Assembly: GCF_001274935.1 (NCBI RefSeq) | Contig: NZ_LILC01000002.1 | Location: 267,924 to 331,923 of the forward strand | Reading direction: 5' to 3' | DNA length: 64,000 nucleotides | Source of the DNA: Priestia koreensis | GTDB taxonomy: Bacteria > Bacillota > Bacilli > Bacillales > Bacillaceae_H | Shown here: positions 26,340 through 33,373 of the stretch, one piece after another | How positions within the stretch are numbered: the stretch's first letter is position 1 | How the letters are laid out: each line of letters opens with the position of its first letter | The notes under the pieces: generated by a model | The model's input: only the letters and a program-made list of their open reading frames with translations | Told to the model about the DNA's origin: nothing | Databases searched by the model: none | Translations under genes and position numbers: made by a program

Positions 26340-26618
26340 ATGAAAGCAACCAAACAAGAAGAAAAACAAGCAACAGTCGAACAGAAGCTACAAGAGGTAA
26401 TTGAAAGAATTAATCATTCCACGCAACCTGCACAAGCTCATTATCAACGACTCGAAAAGTTTTATGAAATTGTTATTTATGAGCAAACACATACGTACTC
26501 TATTGCGATTAACCATCACGAATTAGAGGGGATGGTATTTAATCATTGGAAACAGCTACTTCTAATTTTGAAACGAAAGTTCCATCGCGTAGGCTGTTCT
26601 GTTACTCTAGGTCTTTAG
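26340..26618 (+). CDS. Hypothetical protein under S-box control, 92 residues
   Basis: The ATG at 26340 with AAGGAG about 9 bases upstream lies 77 bases after the riboswitch terminator, and no other gene intervenes, so this is the controlled gene. The first third is a charged Gln/Glu/Lys helix. Residues 30-60 contain YEIVIYEQTHTYSI and residues 60-92 HHELEGMVFNHWKQLLLILK followed by a basic tail with one Cys. There is no signal peptide. I recognise no family. Control by SAM predicts a link to methionine or sulfur supply. The next gene, comK, has its own promoter. Confidence 0.8.
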   Translation: MKATKQEEKQATVEQKLQEVIERINHSTQPAQAHYQRLEKFYEIVIYEQTHTYSIAINHHELEGMVFNHWKQLLLILKRKFHRVGCSVTLGL

Positions 26619-26679
26619 AAATGGTAAAAATTTCATAAAATCGTCATATTTTGCTGACCTCCTACGATGTAAAAAAATG

Positions 26680-26685
26680 TATAAT
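26680..26685 (+). promoter_or_regulatory. -10 box of comK
   Basis: Perfect TATAAT 30 bases before the comK start with no consensus -35 at 16-18 bases. Upstream A4 and T4 tracts (26633-26653) resemble relaxed ComK half-boxes, consistent with activator-dependent transcription. Confidence 0.5.
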
Positions 26686-26714
26686 GGTGTCAAATGGGGT
26701 GAGGAGGAGTTTGT

Positions 26715-27197
26715 ATGATGATGAGAGAGAGTTATGAAATTTCGAGGAAAACGATGGCGTTGTTGCCAAATAAGGATCCTGTTTATCAAACGAAGGTAAT
26801 TGAGGCAGAAGGAGAATATTTATGTGCGATTCCACCGATCAAGCTCATTCGCGCTGCCTGTTTGCGTGGCGGTGCTTCTTATGAGGGAAGGAGGGAAGCA
26901 ATTATTGAACGTTATGACTACAAGCATCGCACACCAATACCGGTTTTTCCAGCCTTTAATGTGTTTGCCTTTCCAACGACGTCGCCAGACAATTATGAGT
27001 GCATGTGGCTATTTGAGAACCACATTTACAACGTTACATCTTCATCTGATAAAGCCTGTATTAACTTCCACAACGGAGCTAGCCTCGTGTTAGATTATCC
27101 CTATAAATTTATGCGCTTGCAATGGCAACGAACTGCTACGTGCGCGCGAATGGATGTTGCATTTAAAGACGCAAGGAAATTTGTCGAAATATTTTGA
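26715..27197 (+). CDS. comK: Competence transcription factor ComK
   Basis: 160 residues with the ComK family layout: YEISRKTMALLP at the N-terminus, then YQTKVIEAEGEYLC, the strongly conserved RAACLRGGASYEGRR and IPVFP, then NVFAFPTTSP and CMWLFENHI. It is a minor-groove DNA-binding master activator of competence genes in B. subtilis. It is clearly shorter than B. subtilis ComK (192 residues), lacking the C-terminal extension needed there for oligomerisation and MecA-ClpCP recognition. GAGGAGGAG precedes the ATG. Function as a full activator therefore needs testing. Confidence 0.9.
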   Translation: MMMRESYEISRKTMALLPNKDPVYQTKVIEAEGEYLCAIPPIKLIRAACLRGGASYEGRREAIIERYDYKHRTPIPVFPAFNVFAFPTTSPDNYECMWLFENHIYNVTSSSDKACINFHNGASLVLDYPYKFMRLQWQRTATCARMDVAFKDARKFVEIF

Positions 27198-27330
27198 ATA
27201 AAATAATCTCTATTTCGTTTGAAAATGTGGTATCTTAAGTTAAGTTTTTTTGGCGGGTGCTTAGGCGCTTTGATTATGAGCCTCTTTACATAGAGGAGAA
27301 AAAGAGCGATAGAAGAAGGGAGTAGGTGTA

Positions 27331-27417
27331 GTGGAGGAACTTCTCATTGAACACGGCAGTGATCAAAATTGCGAGCAGTTTATTGACTCAATTTTAGATT
27401 ATTTGACGGAGAAGTAA
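27331..27417 (+). CDS. Candidate micro-protein, 28 residues
   Basis: A GTG start at 27331 has a good AGAAGAAGGGAG site 8 bases upstream. The product is an acidic helix with FIDSILDYLTEK at the end. It sits alone in the comK-to-peptidase gap of about 500 bases, ahead of a strong terminator, so the region is transcribed. Support is only the ribosome site and context. Confidence 0.35.
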   Translation: MEELLIEHGSDQNCEQFIDSILDYLTEK

Positions 27418-27490
27418 GGTTCATATTCAGTAGCTTTAAAGCTAGAGTAAAAGAAGCGTTTTTGTATTCAAAGAGTGGGATGAGAGGAAG

Positions 27491-27528
27491 AAGGCACTGT
27501 TCGAATAACGGACAGTGCCTTTTTTTGT
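27491..27528 (+). terminator. Strong terminator in the comK downstream region
   Basis: Stem AAGGCACTGT/ACAGTGCCTT extended by three inner pairs, then seven Ts. Confidence 0.9.
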
Positions 27529-27586
27529 TTTCATCCCAAAAATCTTGTAAAGAGAAGGATGGTATGGGATGGAAGGGAGTTGTATA

Positions 27587-27676
27587 ATGGAAGAAAAGTG
27601 CAATGAGCGAGTATCAGAAAGATGGAAGAGGATGAAAATTCGGTCACCAAAAGAGAAAGGTTTTTCACATATCTAA
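27587..27676 (+). CDS. Candidate upstream peptide of the M20 peptidase gene, 29 residues
   Basis: GGAAGGGAG, then ATG at 27587 and TAA at 27674-27676, ending 20 bases before the peptidase start. The product is strongly basic (ERWKRMKIRS). It could be a leader peptide or chance. Confidence 0.3.
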   Translation: MEEKCNERVSERWKRMKIRSPKEKGFSHI

Positions 27677-27696
27677 CACAGAAGGGGGAGTGGAGT

Positions 27697-29352
27697 ATGA
27701 CACAGCGTACGTTTTTTCAAACAGCTGATGAGCTGAAGCAATTACTTTGTCATCTTGTGTCTATTCCAAGCGTAACAGGGACAAAAGCAGAGCAGGAGAT
27801 GGGGAGAACGATATACGAGGATCTTGGTCAGCTACCCTATTTTCAAACACATAAGGAGCAGCTGCGTCTTCATCCAACAGGAGATGGTCGTTATGTAGTA
27901 GCGGCCCTTGCTAAGCGTTCTAATAAGAAGAAGACGGTTGTTCTCATTAGTCATTATGACGTTGTGGACGTTCAGGATTACGGAATTTGGAAGGATCGTG
28001 CTTTTTCACCTGATAAATTAACGGACTATTTTTACAATTCAAAAGAAGTTCTTCCGGAACATGTAAAAAGAGACGTAGAAACAGGAAACTGGTTGTTTGG
28101 TCGGGGAACGATGGATATGAAATGTGGATTAACTCTTCATATGAGCATGATTGAGCAGGCGGTCAACGGTGAGTTCGACGGAAACGTTTTGTTGCTTTCG
28201 GTACCGGATGAAGAGGTGAATTCGGCGGGGATGCGTAGCGCGGTAATGCTACTGCTACAGTGGCAAAAAACGTATGATCTGGAATTCGAGCTCATGTTAA
28301 ATGGAGAGCCGATGTTTGCTCGTTATCCAGGCGATGAAACGAACTACGTGTATACAGGCTCTATTGGAAAAATAATGCCAGCCTTTTATTGCTATGGAAA
28401 AGAAACGCACGTTGGGGAACCGTTTGCTGGGCTGAATGCTAATCTGCTCGTAGCAAAACTTACGAGTGAGCTTGAGTTGAACGTTGATTTTTGTGAGGTC
28501 GTGGAAGGTCAGGTGAGTCCGGCGCCGACATCCCTAATGCAACGGGATTTAAAAGAGGAATATTCAGTGCAAATTCCTCATCGTTCGGTAGGATTGTACA
28601 ATCTAACCATTTTTAATCGGTCGATTGTGACATTGAATCAGATGCTCCTTGAGACGGCTGAGCGGGTGGCAAGTTCGGTTGAGGAACATTATCATAAAAA
28701 AGCCTGGAAGTACGGAGCACTTTCTAATTCAGCTCCTCGCGATGTGAAAGTGCGAGTGATGACCTATGAACAGCTTTATGAATATGCCATTTTGCACCAT
28801 GGTCAAGAGCACGTTGAGAGCCTTCACGCACATCTTCTGCAAAGCTTAGAAACAATTGATGAGAGAGAGCGATCCATTAAACTGGTTGATGAGCTTGCGA
28901 TTTTGTGTAAAGAGCTTGCTCCGATGATCGTATTATTCTACACACCGCCTTACTATCCAGCGATTTGTTCAGCGGATCATCCGCTCATTCAATCTCTGGT
29001 AAAAAATGTAGTCACAATAGCAAAAGAAACGTATGGCACCATTTTAGAAGAACAGTTATATTTCGGGGGGATTTCGGACCTGAGCTATGCGGGGCTTCAA
29101 GATGCTCTTCAAGAGGTAGATCCACTTATTTCCAATTTACCACTGTGGCAAAAGGGCTATGCTATTCCGTTTTCAGAAATGGCCGAGCTACGGGCACCCG
29201 TTCTTAATGTCGGACCAATTGGTCGTGACGCACACCAATGGACCGAACGTTTGGAGCTTGACTATGCGTTTGGACCATTAAAAGAGCTGATCGAACAAGT
29301 GATTCATGACACCTTTTCGTTTTCGAGTCACAAAGCTGTATCGAATGAATAA
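27697..29352 (+). CDS. rocB: M20 family peptidase, RocB-like
   Basis: 551 residues, close to the RocB length of B. subtilis. The zinc-site landmarks are visible: SHYDVVD (about 88-94), GRGTMDMKCGL (about 140), and the catalytic acid in PDEEVNSAG (about 172). Later NGEPMF and the C-terminal GPIGRDAHQWTERL complete the fold. RocB belongs to arginine catabolism in B. subtilis but its exact substrate is unsettled. No other roc gene is adjacent. The ATG at 27697, with AAGGGGGAG upstream, is preferred over a non-ATG start at 27622. Its terminator is split by a MITE-like insertion. Confidence 0.88.
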   Translation: MTQRTFFQTADELKQLLCHLVSIPSVTGTKAEQEMGRTIYEDLGQLPYFQTHKEQLRLHPTGDGRYVVAALAKRSNKKKTVVLISHYDVVDVQDYGIWKDRAFSPDKLTDYFYNSKEVLPEHVKRDVETGNWLFGRGTMDMKCGLTLHMSMIEQAVNGEFDGNVLLLSVPDEEVNSAGMRSAVMLLLQWQKTYDLEFELMLNGEPMFARYPGDETNYVYTGSIGKIMPAFYCYGKETHVGEPFAGLNANLLVAKLTSELELNVDFCEVVEGQVSPAPTSLMQRDLKEEYSVQIPHRSVGLYNLTIFNRSIVTLNQMLLETAERVASSVEEHYHKKAWKYGALSNSAPRDVKVRVMTYEQLYEYAILHHGQEHVESLHAHLLQSLETIDERERSIKLVDELAILCKELAPMIVLFYTPPYYPAICSADHPLIQSLVKNVVTIAKETYGTILEEQLYFGGISDLSYAGLQDALQEVDPLISNLPLWQKGYAIPFSEMAELRAPVLNVGPIGRDAHQWTERLELDYAFGPLKELIEQVIHDTFSFSSHKAVSNE

Positions 29353-29375
29353 TGAAACGGAGCAGGCGTATAACC

Positions 29376-30008
29376 GAGGCCACTGAAAAAATTTGGATTT
29401 TTTAAATGATCAGTAGAACGTAAGACAGAAAAGCTGGGTCGATTTCGTTTTCCGGAATCGACCCAGCTTTTCTTCATTCTTCTTCCCTTGTTTTCCTTCA
29501 TTAACTTTAACACTCTTTTTAGGTTGACGGTGCAAATGGCCCTCGCCCTTTGCATTTCCATGCTAACGAGACACGAGTATGTTGGCTACATCATACTCGT
29601 GTCTATGCTGGAGTTCGCTATTCTTTGCTTCCATTTTAGATTGTTCCTTGGATTTCTCCTGAAAGTATGCCCTTTTTTAAAAAGGTGCTTGTTCCGTATG
29701 TTCCGGTGACTTCAATGAAACAGAATAATTGGAAGCACCCATTCGAATAAATGGATTTTCTTTATTATAAAGGAAAAAAGGGGCAAGTTCCTTTCAAAAT
29801 GGAAACTGGGCCCTTCTATCTGATGCAGTCGCTCTAGGTTGTTTGGAACGGAAGGTGCGAGACTCCTGCGGGATTAGCGTGACAGGTGAGACCCCGCAGC
29901 GCAGCGAGGAGGCTCACCGCACGCCCCGCGGAAAGCGAAGCGACCTGAAGTGGAAATCAACCGACTCCGTTATGAACGCAATCCTTTAAGAACTTTTTAG
30001 TGGCTTCA
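29376..30008. mobile_element. MITE-like repeat element, copy A, inserted in a terminator loop
   Basis: A 633-base non-coding element. The ends are imperfect inverted repeats: GAGGCCACTGAAAAA at the left, and the complement of CTTTTTAGTGGCTTC at the right. It is flanked by TATAACC on both sides (29369-29375 and 30009-30015). Outside the duplication GGAGCAGG (29359) and CCTGCTCC followed by Ts (30014-30026) form the two halves of one terminator. Inside are a hairpin GGGTCGATT/AATCGACCC, a second hairpin near 29778-29815, and the Bacillaceae-type repeat with GGTGCGAGACTCCTGC and GGAAATCAACC. A segment at about 29520-29760, with a 13-bp stem at 29569-29604, is missing from copy B. Confidence 0.75.
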
Positions 30009-30027
30009 TATAACCTGCTCCTTTTTG

Positions 30028-30828
30028 TTACGGATGAAGAGAAAAGCGGGCCCCTTGTAGTGAAAAAGAATAGCGATGCGGAGCATTAGAAAACGATGCA
30101 AGGAACGGACCGGCACCGAATGTCTCGTAAAATTCAGCGGCTATCCCACCTTCAGTAGGCTCACAAAGAATAAGCTTCACGCCGTCTAAATGAAGGGTCT
30201 GACAGCGTCCTTGAAGAGAAGGTGAAAAGTCGGGGGGATCTGCCTGAATTTGAAACAGCTCACTCCATTTCGTACTTAGTTGATTCATGTCAGGCGTGAC
30301 GAGGTACAGGGCGTCGAATTGTAGATTCTGTTTGTCATGATTCAAGAAAGGCTGTAAGCTTTGAAGTCGTTCATCATCCTCTTGCCCCCATTGAATAAAG
30401 AACGGCATCTCAAGATCTGTCGTCGCCTCTTGTACAAACAGCATCGACCATTCTAATAATTGCCCATTTTCTGTTCGACGTGATCCTGCAACAGGTCCTA
30501 TCGTTTTGTAGCCATCGTTCTGTAATCGCTCTTTCAGTTCGCTCATATTATCTGTTCGAAGGGCAAAGGTACCGAAGTGGCTTCCTTTGGAATAGTCACG
30601 AACAAACTTTTTAATGAGCTCATTATCTGATACGGTTTGTGCGAGAGAAGAGTCATTCATACCGAGCCACTCAATATAAGGCAATCCGAAATAGGCGAGA
30701 GTATTGTATGTTCCCCACTTTTCATGCTGTCCGCCCTGGACAGCGTGTATTCGATGTTCTTTCAATTGTGTTATAACTTCATTTGGATCGTGAGAAAAAT
30801 GAACAAGATGATCAAAAGCTAGATTCAT
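30028..30828 (-). CDS. VOC-fold protein, Glyoxalase_3-like
   Basis: 266 residues. It starts FDHLVHFSHDP, typical of the Glyoxalase_3 subgroup. It continues with GTYNTLAYFGLPYIEWLG and SHFGTFALRTDN, and a second half-domain follows from residue 160 with LYLVTPDM and LHLDGVKLILCEP. Members bind metal and are poorly characterised. The start codon has an AAAAGGAGC ribosome site. It converges on the rocB-like gene and would share its terminator, which the MITE-like element now splits. Confidence 0.75.
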   Translation of the reverse strand: MNLAFDHLVHFSHDPNEVITQLKEHRIHAVQGGQHEKWGTYNTLAYFGLPYIEWLGMNDSSLAQTVSDNELIKKFVRDYSKGSHFGTFALRTDNMSELKERLQNDGYKTIGPVAGSRRTENGQLLEWSMLFVQEATTDLEMPFFIQWGQEDDERLQSLQPFLNHDKQNLQFDALYLVTPDMNQLSTKWSELFQIQADPPDFSPSLQGRCQTLHLDGVKLILCEPTEGGIAAEFYETFGAGPFLASFSNAPHRYSFSLQGARFSLHP

Positions 30829-31080
30829 TTGTCGTGCTCCTTTTCAAACGTTTTTTTGTGAGCTTGAAAATCTAATGAGGACATGATGCACAAACGATTC
30901 GTGGTGTAATATCTCTACCATTTAGTCTAAAATATTCACCGGGAAATTTCTACATATACGCGTGGCATTTGTCGAATGAAAATGATTCCTTTTTACTGTT
31001 TTTGGCATTTTTAGATTAGTTCCCTCGACGCATACTTAATTTTTTGAAAAAAATTACATACAAAAAACAGGGGGAGAAAT

Positions 31081-31803
31081 ATGAAAAAGCTAGTTGGATT
31101 TTTAATTGTCATGGCACTGATGCTTGTGGGGGTATCAGTAATGGCGAAGGAGACAGCACCAAAGGTAGAAATAAATGGAGTTGACGTTTATTCTCCGTAT
31201 AATCACGTATCAAAAGGGAAATTATGAGGGATTCTTTAAGGTAGCAAAGCAGCCTGTTACAGTGAATGAAAAGAAAGCGACGTTTGTTTATAAAGGAAAA
31301 CATATCTTGCTCAAAAATACAAAGATGGGTTAGTTGCTCATGTGAATGCATTAGCGAGCATTTTAAAGAAAGATTATGAAACGGTTCTTACTACAAATAA
31401 AGATCAATCTGTCTACCTGTTAGTTCTTCCAAAAGGCACGATGCAGATGACGCCTTCTGTACCAAAAATGGGTGCACACTGGTTTAATCCAAAAGCGGAT
31501 TTGTATCAAGCTGAAGACGGAGTAACGGTTTTTAAAACGATTTATGGCGTCGAAAAAGGCAAGCTTGTTTTTATTGAGCAAATGATTGCCCAAAAGCATT
31601 TGGCAGAAGGAAAGAGTTTTACAGACTTTGATGGAATGCAAGGTCTTCCTTCTCCAGCAATTGATCATAGCAATATTGAATTTATTGCGCACGGTCATGA
31701 AGGATTTGAAGTGCCACATTATGATATTCACCATTATTTTATTTCCAAAGCAGAACAAGACCAAATTAAAGGTGACGGAGCACCTCCTGCACACACTCAT
31801 TGA
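31081..31803 (+). pseudogene. Secreted TTHB210/DUF5602-like protein gene with two frameshifts
   Basis: ATG at 31081 with AGGGGGAG upstream starts a signal peptide (KKLVGFLIVMALMLVGVSVMA) and about 20 more codons before a premature TGA. Sequence continues in a second frame (about 31215-31300, GFFKVAKQPVTVNEKKATFVYKG) and a third (about 31296-31803, YLAQKYKDGLVAHVNALAS onward). The last part has MGAHWFNPKA, FIEQMI and the His-rich block HGHEGFEVPHYDIHHYF, resembling the DUF5602/TTHB210-like domain. Corrected length would be about 240 residues. Two shifts suggest true decay, though sequence errors are possible. Confidence 0.65.
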
Positions 31804-31813
31804 TCGTTATCGA

Positions 31814-31841
31814 AAGGAAGCCTGTTCTTATGCTTCTTTTT
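31814..31841 (+). terminator. Terminator after the DUF5602-like remnant
   Basis: Short stem GAAGC/GCTTC with AAAGG against CTTTT, ending in eight Ts. Confidence 0.55.
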
Positions 31842-31907
31842 TTGTGTTATTTCGATTCATTCAGGGGACACTACGAATACTTCAGATGAGAGAAAGGAAG
31901 CGAAATG

Positions 31908-32153
31908 ATGGAAAAGAAAGAGTATCAGGTAGGAGATCAAGTTTTTGTTATTTATCGCAATCCCCATACAGCAAACGTCGCTAATATTAAGTCAGCTGAA
32001 ATTGTGCAGCATCCAGATAATCCAAATCAGCAGGTGCTTTTTTTACACAACACCCTTCATGTGATTGAAGATGACGATGCCATTTTTCATTCATATGAAG
32101 AAGCAGAGCAAACGTATAACGCTTATTTTAGCGGCGATCATTACGAAGGATAA
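31908..32153 (+). CDS. splA: SplA, regulator of spore photoproduct lyase
   Basis: 81 residues starting MEKKEYQVGDQVFVIYRNPHTANVA, with the conserved AEIVQHPDNP and EDDDAIF segments. SplA is a small TRAP-like negative regulator of the spl operon in B. subtilis. AAGGAAG lies 7 bases before the ATG at 31908; an adjacent ATG at 31905 is possible. splB follows after a strong terminator-like hairpin, which may be the point of SplA control. Confidence 0.88.
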   Translation: MEKKEYQVGDQVFVIYRNPHTANVANIKSAEIVQHPDNPNQQVLFLHNTLHVIEDDDAIFHSYEEAEQTYNAYFSGDHYEG

Positions 32154-32166
32154 CGACATCTATTCG

Positions 32167-32195
32167 TCCCCACCATTTGAGCGTGGGGATTTTTT
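32167..32195 (+). terminator. Terminator between splA and splB
   Basis: Perfect 7-bp stem TCCCCAC/GTGGGGA, nine-base loop, six Ts. It lies 14 bases after the splA stop, so splB expression requires read-through or a separate promoter in 32200-32300. Confidence 0.85.
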
Positions 32196-32315
32196 ATAGG
32201 GAGAAATATGCAGGATAGGAACCATCCTTTTTGCTGAACTTAAGAATATAATCATCTCTATTATGGATGAAATGATGATCATGCAAAGTCGTGTTAATGA
32301 AAAGGAAGTGTGAAG

Positions 32316-33344
32316 ATGGTAAAACCGTTTGTACCACAGTTAGTTTATATCGAACCACGTGCGCTAGAGTATCCGCTTGGCGTTCAGCTTAAGGAAAAGT
32401 TTGAAGGAATGGGAATTGAAATCCGTGAAACAACGTCACATAATCAGGTGCGAAATATACCAGGGGAGAATCATCTCCAAAAATATCGAAATGCGAAATC
32501 AACGCTTGTTGTCGGAGTAAGAAAGACGCTAAAATTTGATACGTCAAAACCATCCGCAGAATATGCGATTCCACTCGCAACGGGCTGCATGGGGCACTGT
32601 CATTATTGCTATTTACAAACGACGATGGGAAGTAAGCCGTACATCCGAACATACGTCAATACAGATGAGATTTTCGAACAGGCAGAGAAATATATGCAAG
32701 AGCGTGCACCAGAGATTACGCGCTTTGAAGCGGCGTGTACGTCTGACATCGTAGGAATTGATCATTTAACACATTCACTGAAGCACGCCATCGAATATTT
32801 CGGTCAGTCTGATCTCGGTCAGCTTCGTTTTGTGACAAAGTTTTCGCATGTTGATCATTTATTGGATGCAAAGCACAACGGTAAAACGCGCTTTCGTTTT
32901 AGTATTAACGCTGATTATGTGATTAAAAACTTTGAGCCTGGAACCTCTCCTCTAGCAGAACGTATTGAAGCGGCGGCAAAGGTCGCAAAAGCAGGATATC
33001 CGCTTGGATTCATCGTGGCGCCTATTTACATTCATGAAGGATGGCAAGATGGGTATCGCCATTTATTTGAACTGTTAGATGAGCATTTGCCACAGGAGGC
33101 GCGCAAAGACGTAACGTTTGAAATGATTCAGCATCGATTTACGAAGCCGGCGAAGCGCGTCATCGAAAAAAACTATCCAAAAACAAAGCTTGCGATGAAC
33201 GAAGAAGAGCGCCGGTATAAATGGGGACGTTATGGAATTGGAAAATACGTGTATCAAAAAGATGAGGAGCACGAGCTTCGCGAAACGTTGGAATATTACA
33301 TTAATCAATTCTTTCCAGAAGCAAGGATAGAATATTTCACATAA
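32316..33344 (+). CDS. splB: Spore photoproduct lyase
   Basis: 342 residues, the B. subtilis SplB length. The radical-SAM [4Fe-4S] motif is CMGHCHYC (Cys 90, 94 and 97 by count), and the additional conserved Cys of the active site lies in AACTSD near 140. The enzyme repairs the thymine dimer 5-thyminyl-5,6-dihydrothymine during germination by direct reversal with SAM. ATG at 32316 is preferred (AAGGAAG 8 bases upstream). The spl genes are normally transcribed in the forespore by sigma-G. I did not find a convincing sigma-G promoter at splA. Confidence 0.95.
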   Translation: MVKPFVPQLVYIEPRALEYPLGVQLKEKFEGMGIEIRETTSHNQVRNIPGENHLQKYRNAKSTLVVGVRKTLKFDTSKPSAEYAIPLATGCMGHCHYCYLQTTMGSKPYIRTYVNTDEIFEQAEKYMQERAPEITRFEAACTSDIVGIDHLTHSLKHAIEYFGQSDLGQLRFVTKFSHVDHLLDAKHNGKTRFRFSINADYVIKNFEPGTSPLAERIEAAAKVAKAGYPLGFIVAPIYIHEGWQDGYRHLFELLDEHLPQEARKDVTFEMIQHRFTKPAKRVIEKNYPKTKLAMNEEERRYKWGRYGIGKYVYQKDEEHELRETLEYYINQFFPEARIEYFT

Positions 33345-33373
33345 AAAAAGCATCCCAAGAGGATGCTTTTTTT
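33343..33373. terminator. Convergent terminator splB / purine permease
   Basis: A-run, GCATCC/GGATGC stem with CAAGA loop, T-run; works in both directions and touches both stop codons. Confidence 0.85.

Noticed and set aside
29488..29709. 73-codon frame inside repeat element copy A
   Set aside because: No ribosome site, overlaps hairpins of the element, absent from copy B, and composition is not protein-like.
31804..31904. Sigma-G promoter for splA
   Set aside because: AATACTT at 31876 resembles the -10, but no TGAATA-like -35 is found 17-18 bases upstream.
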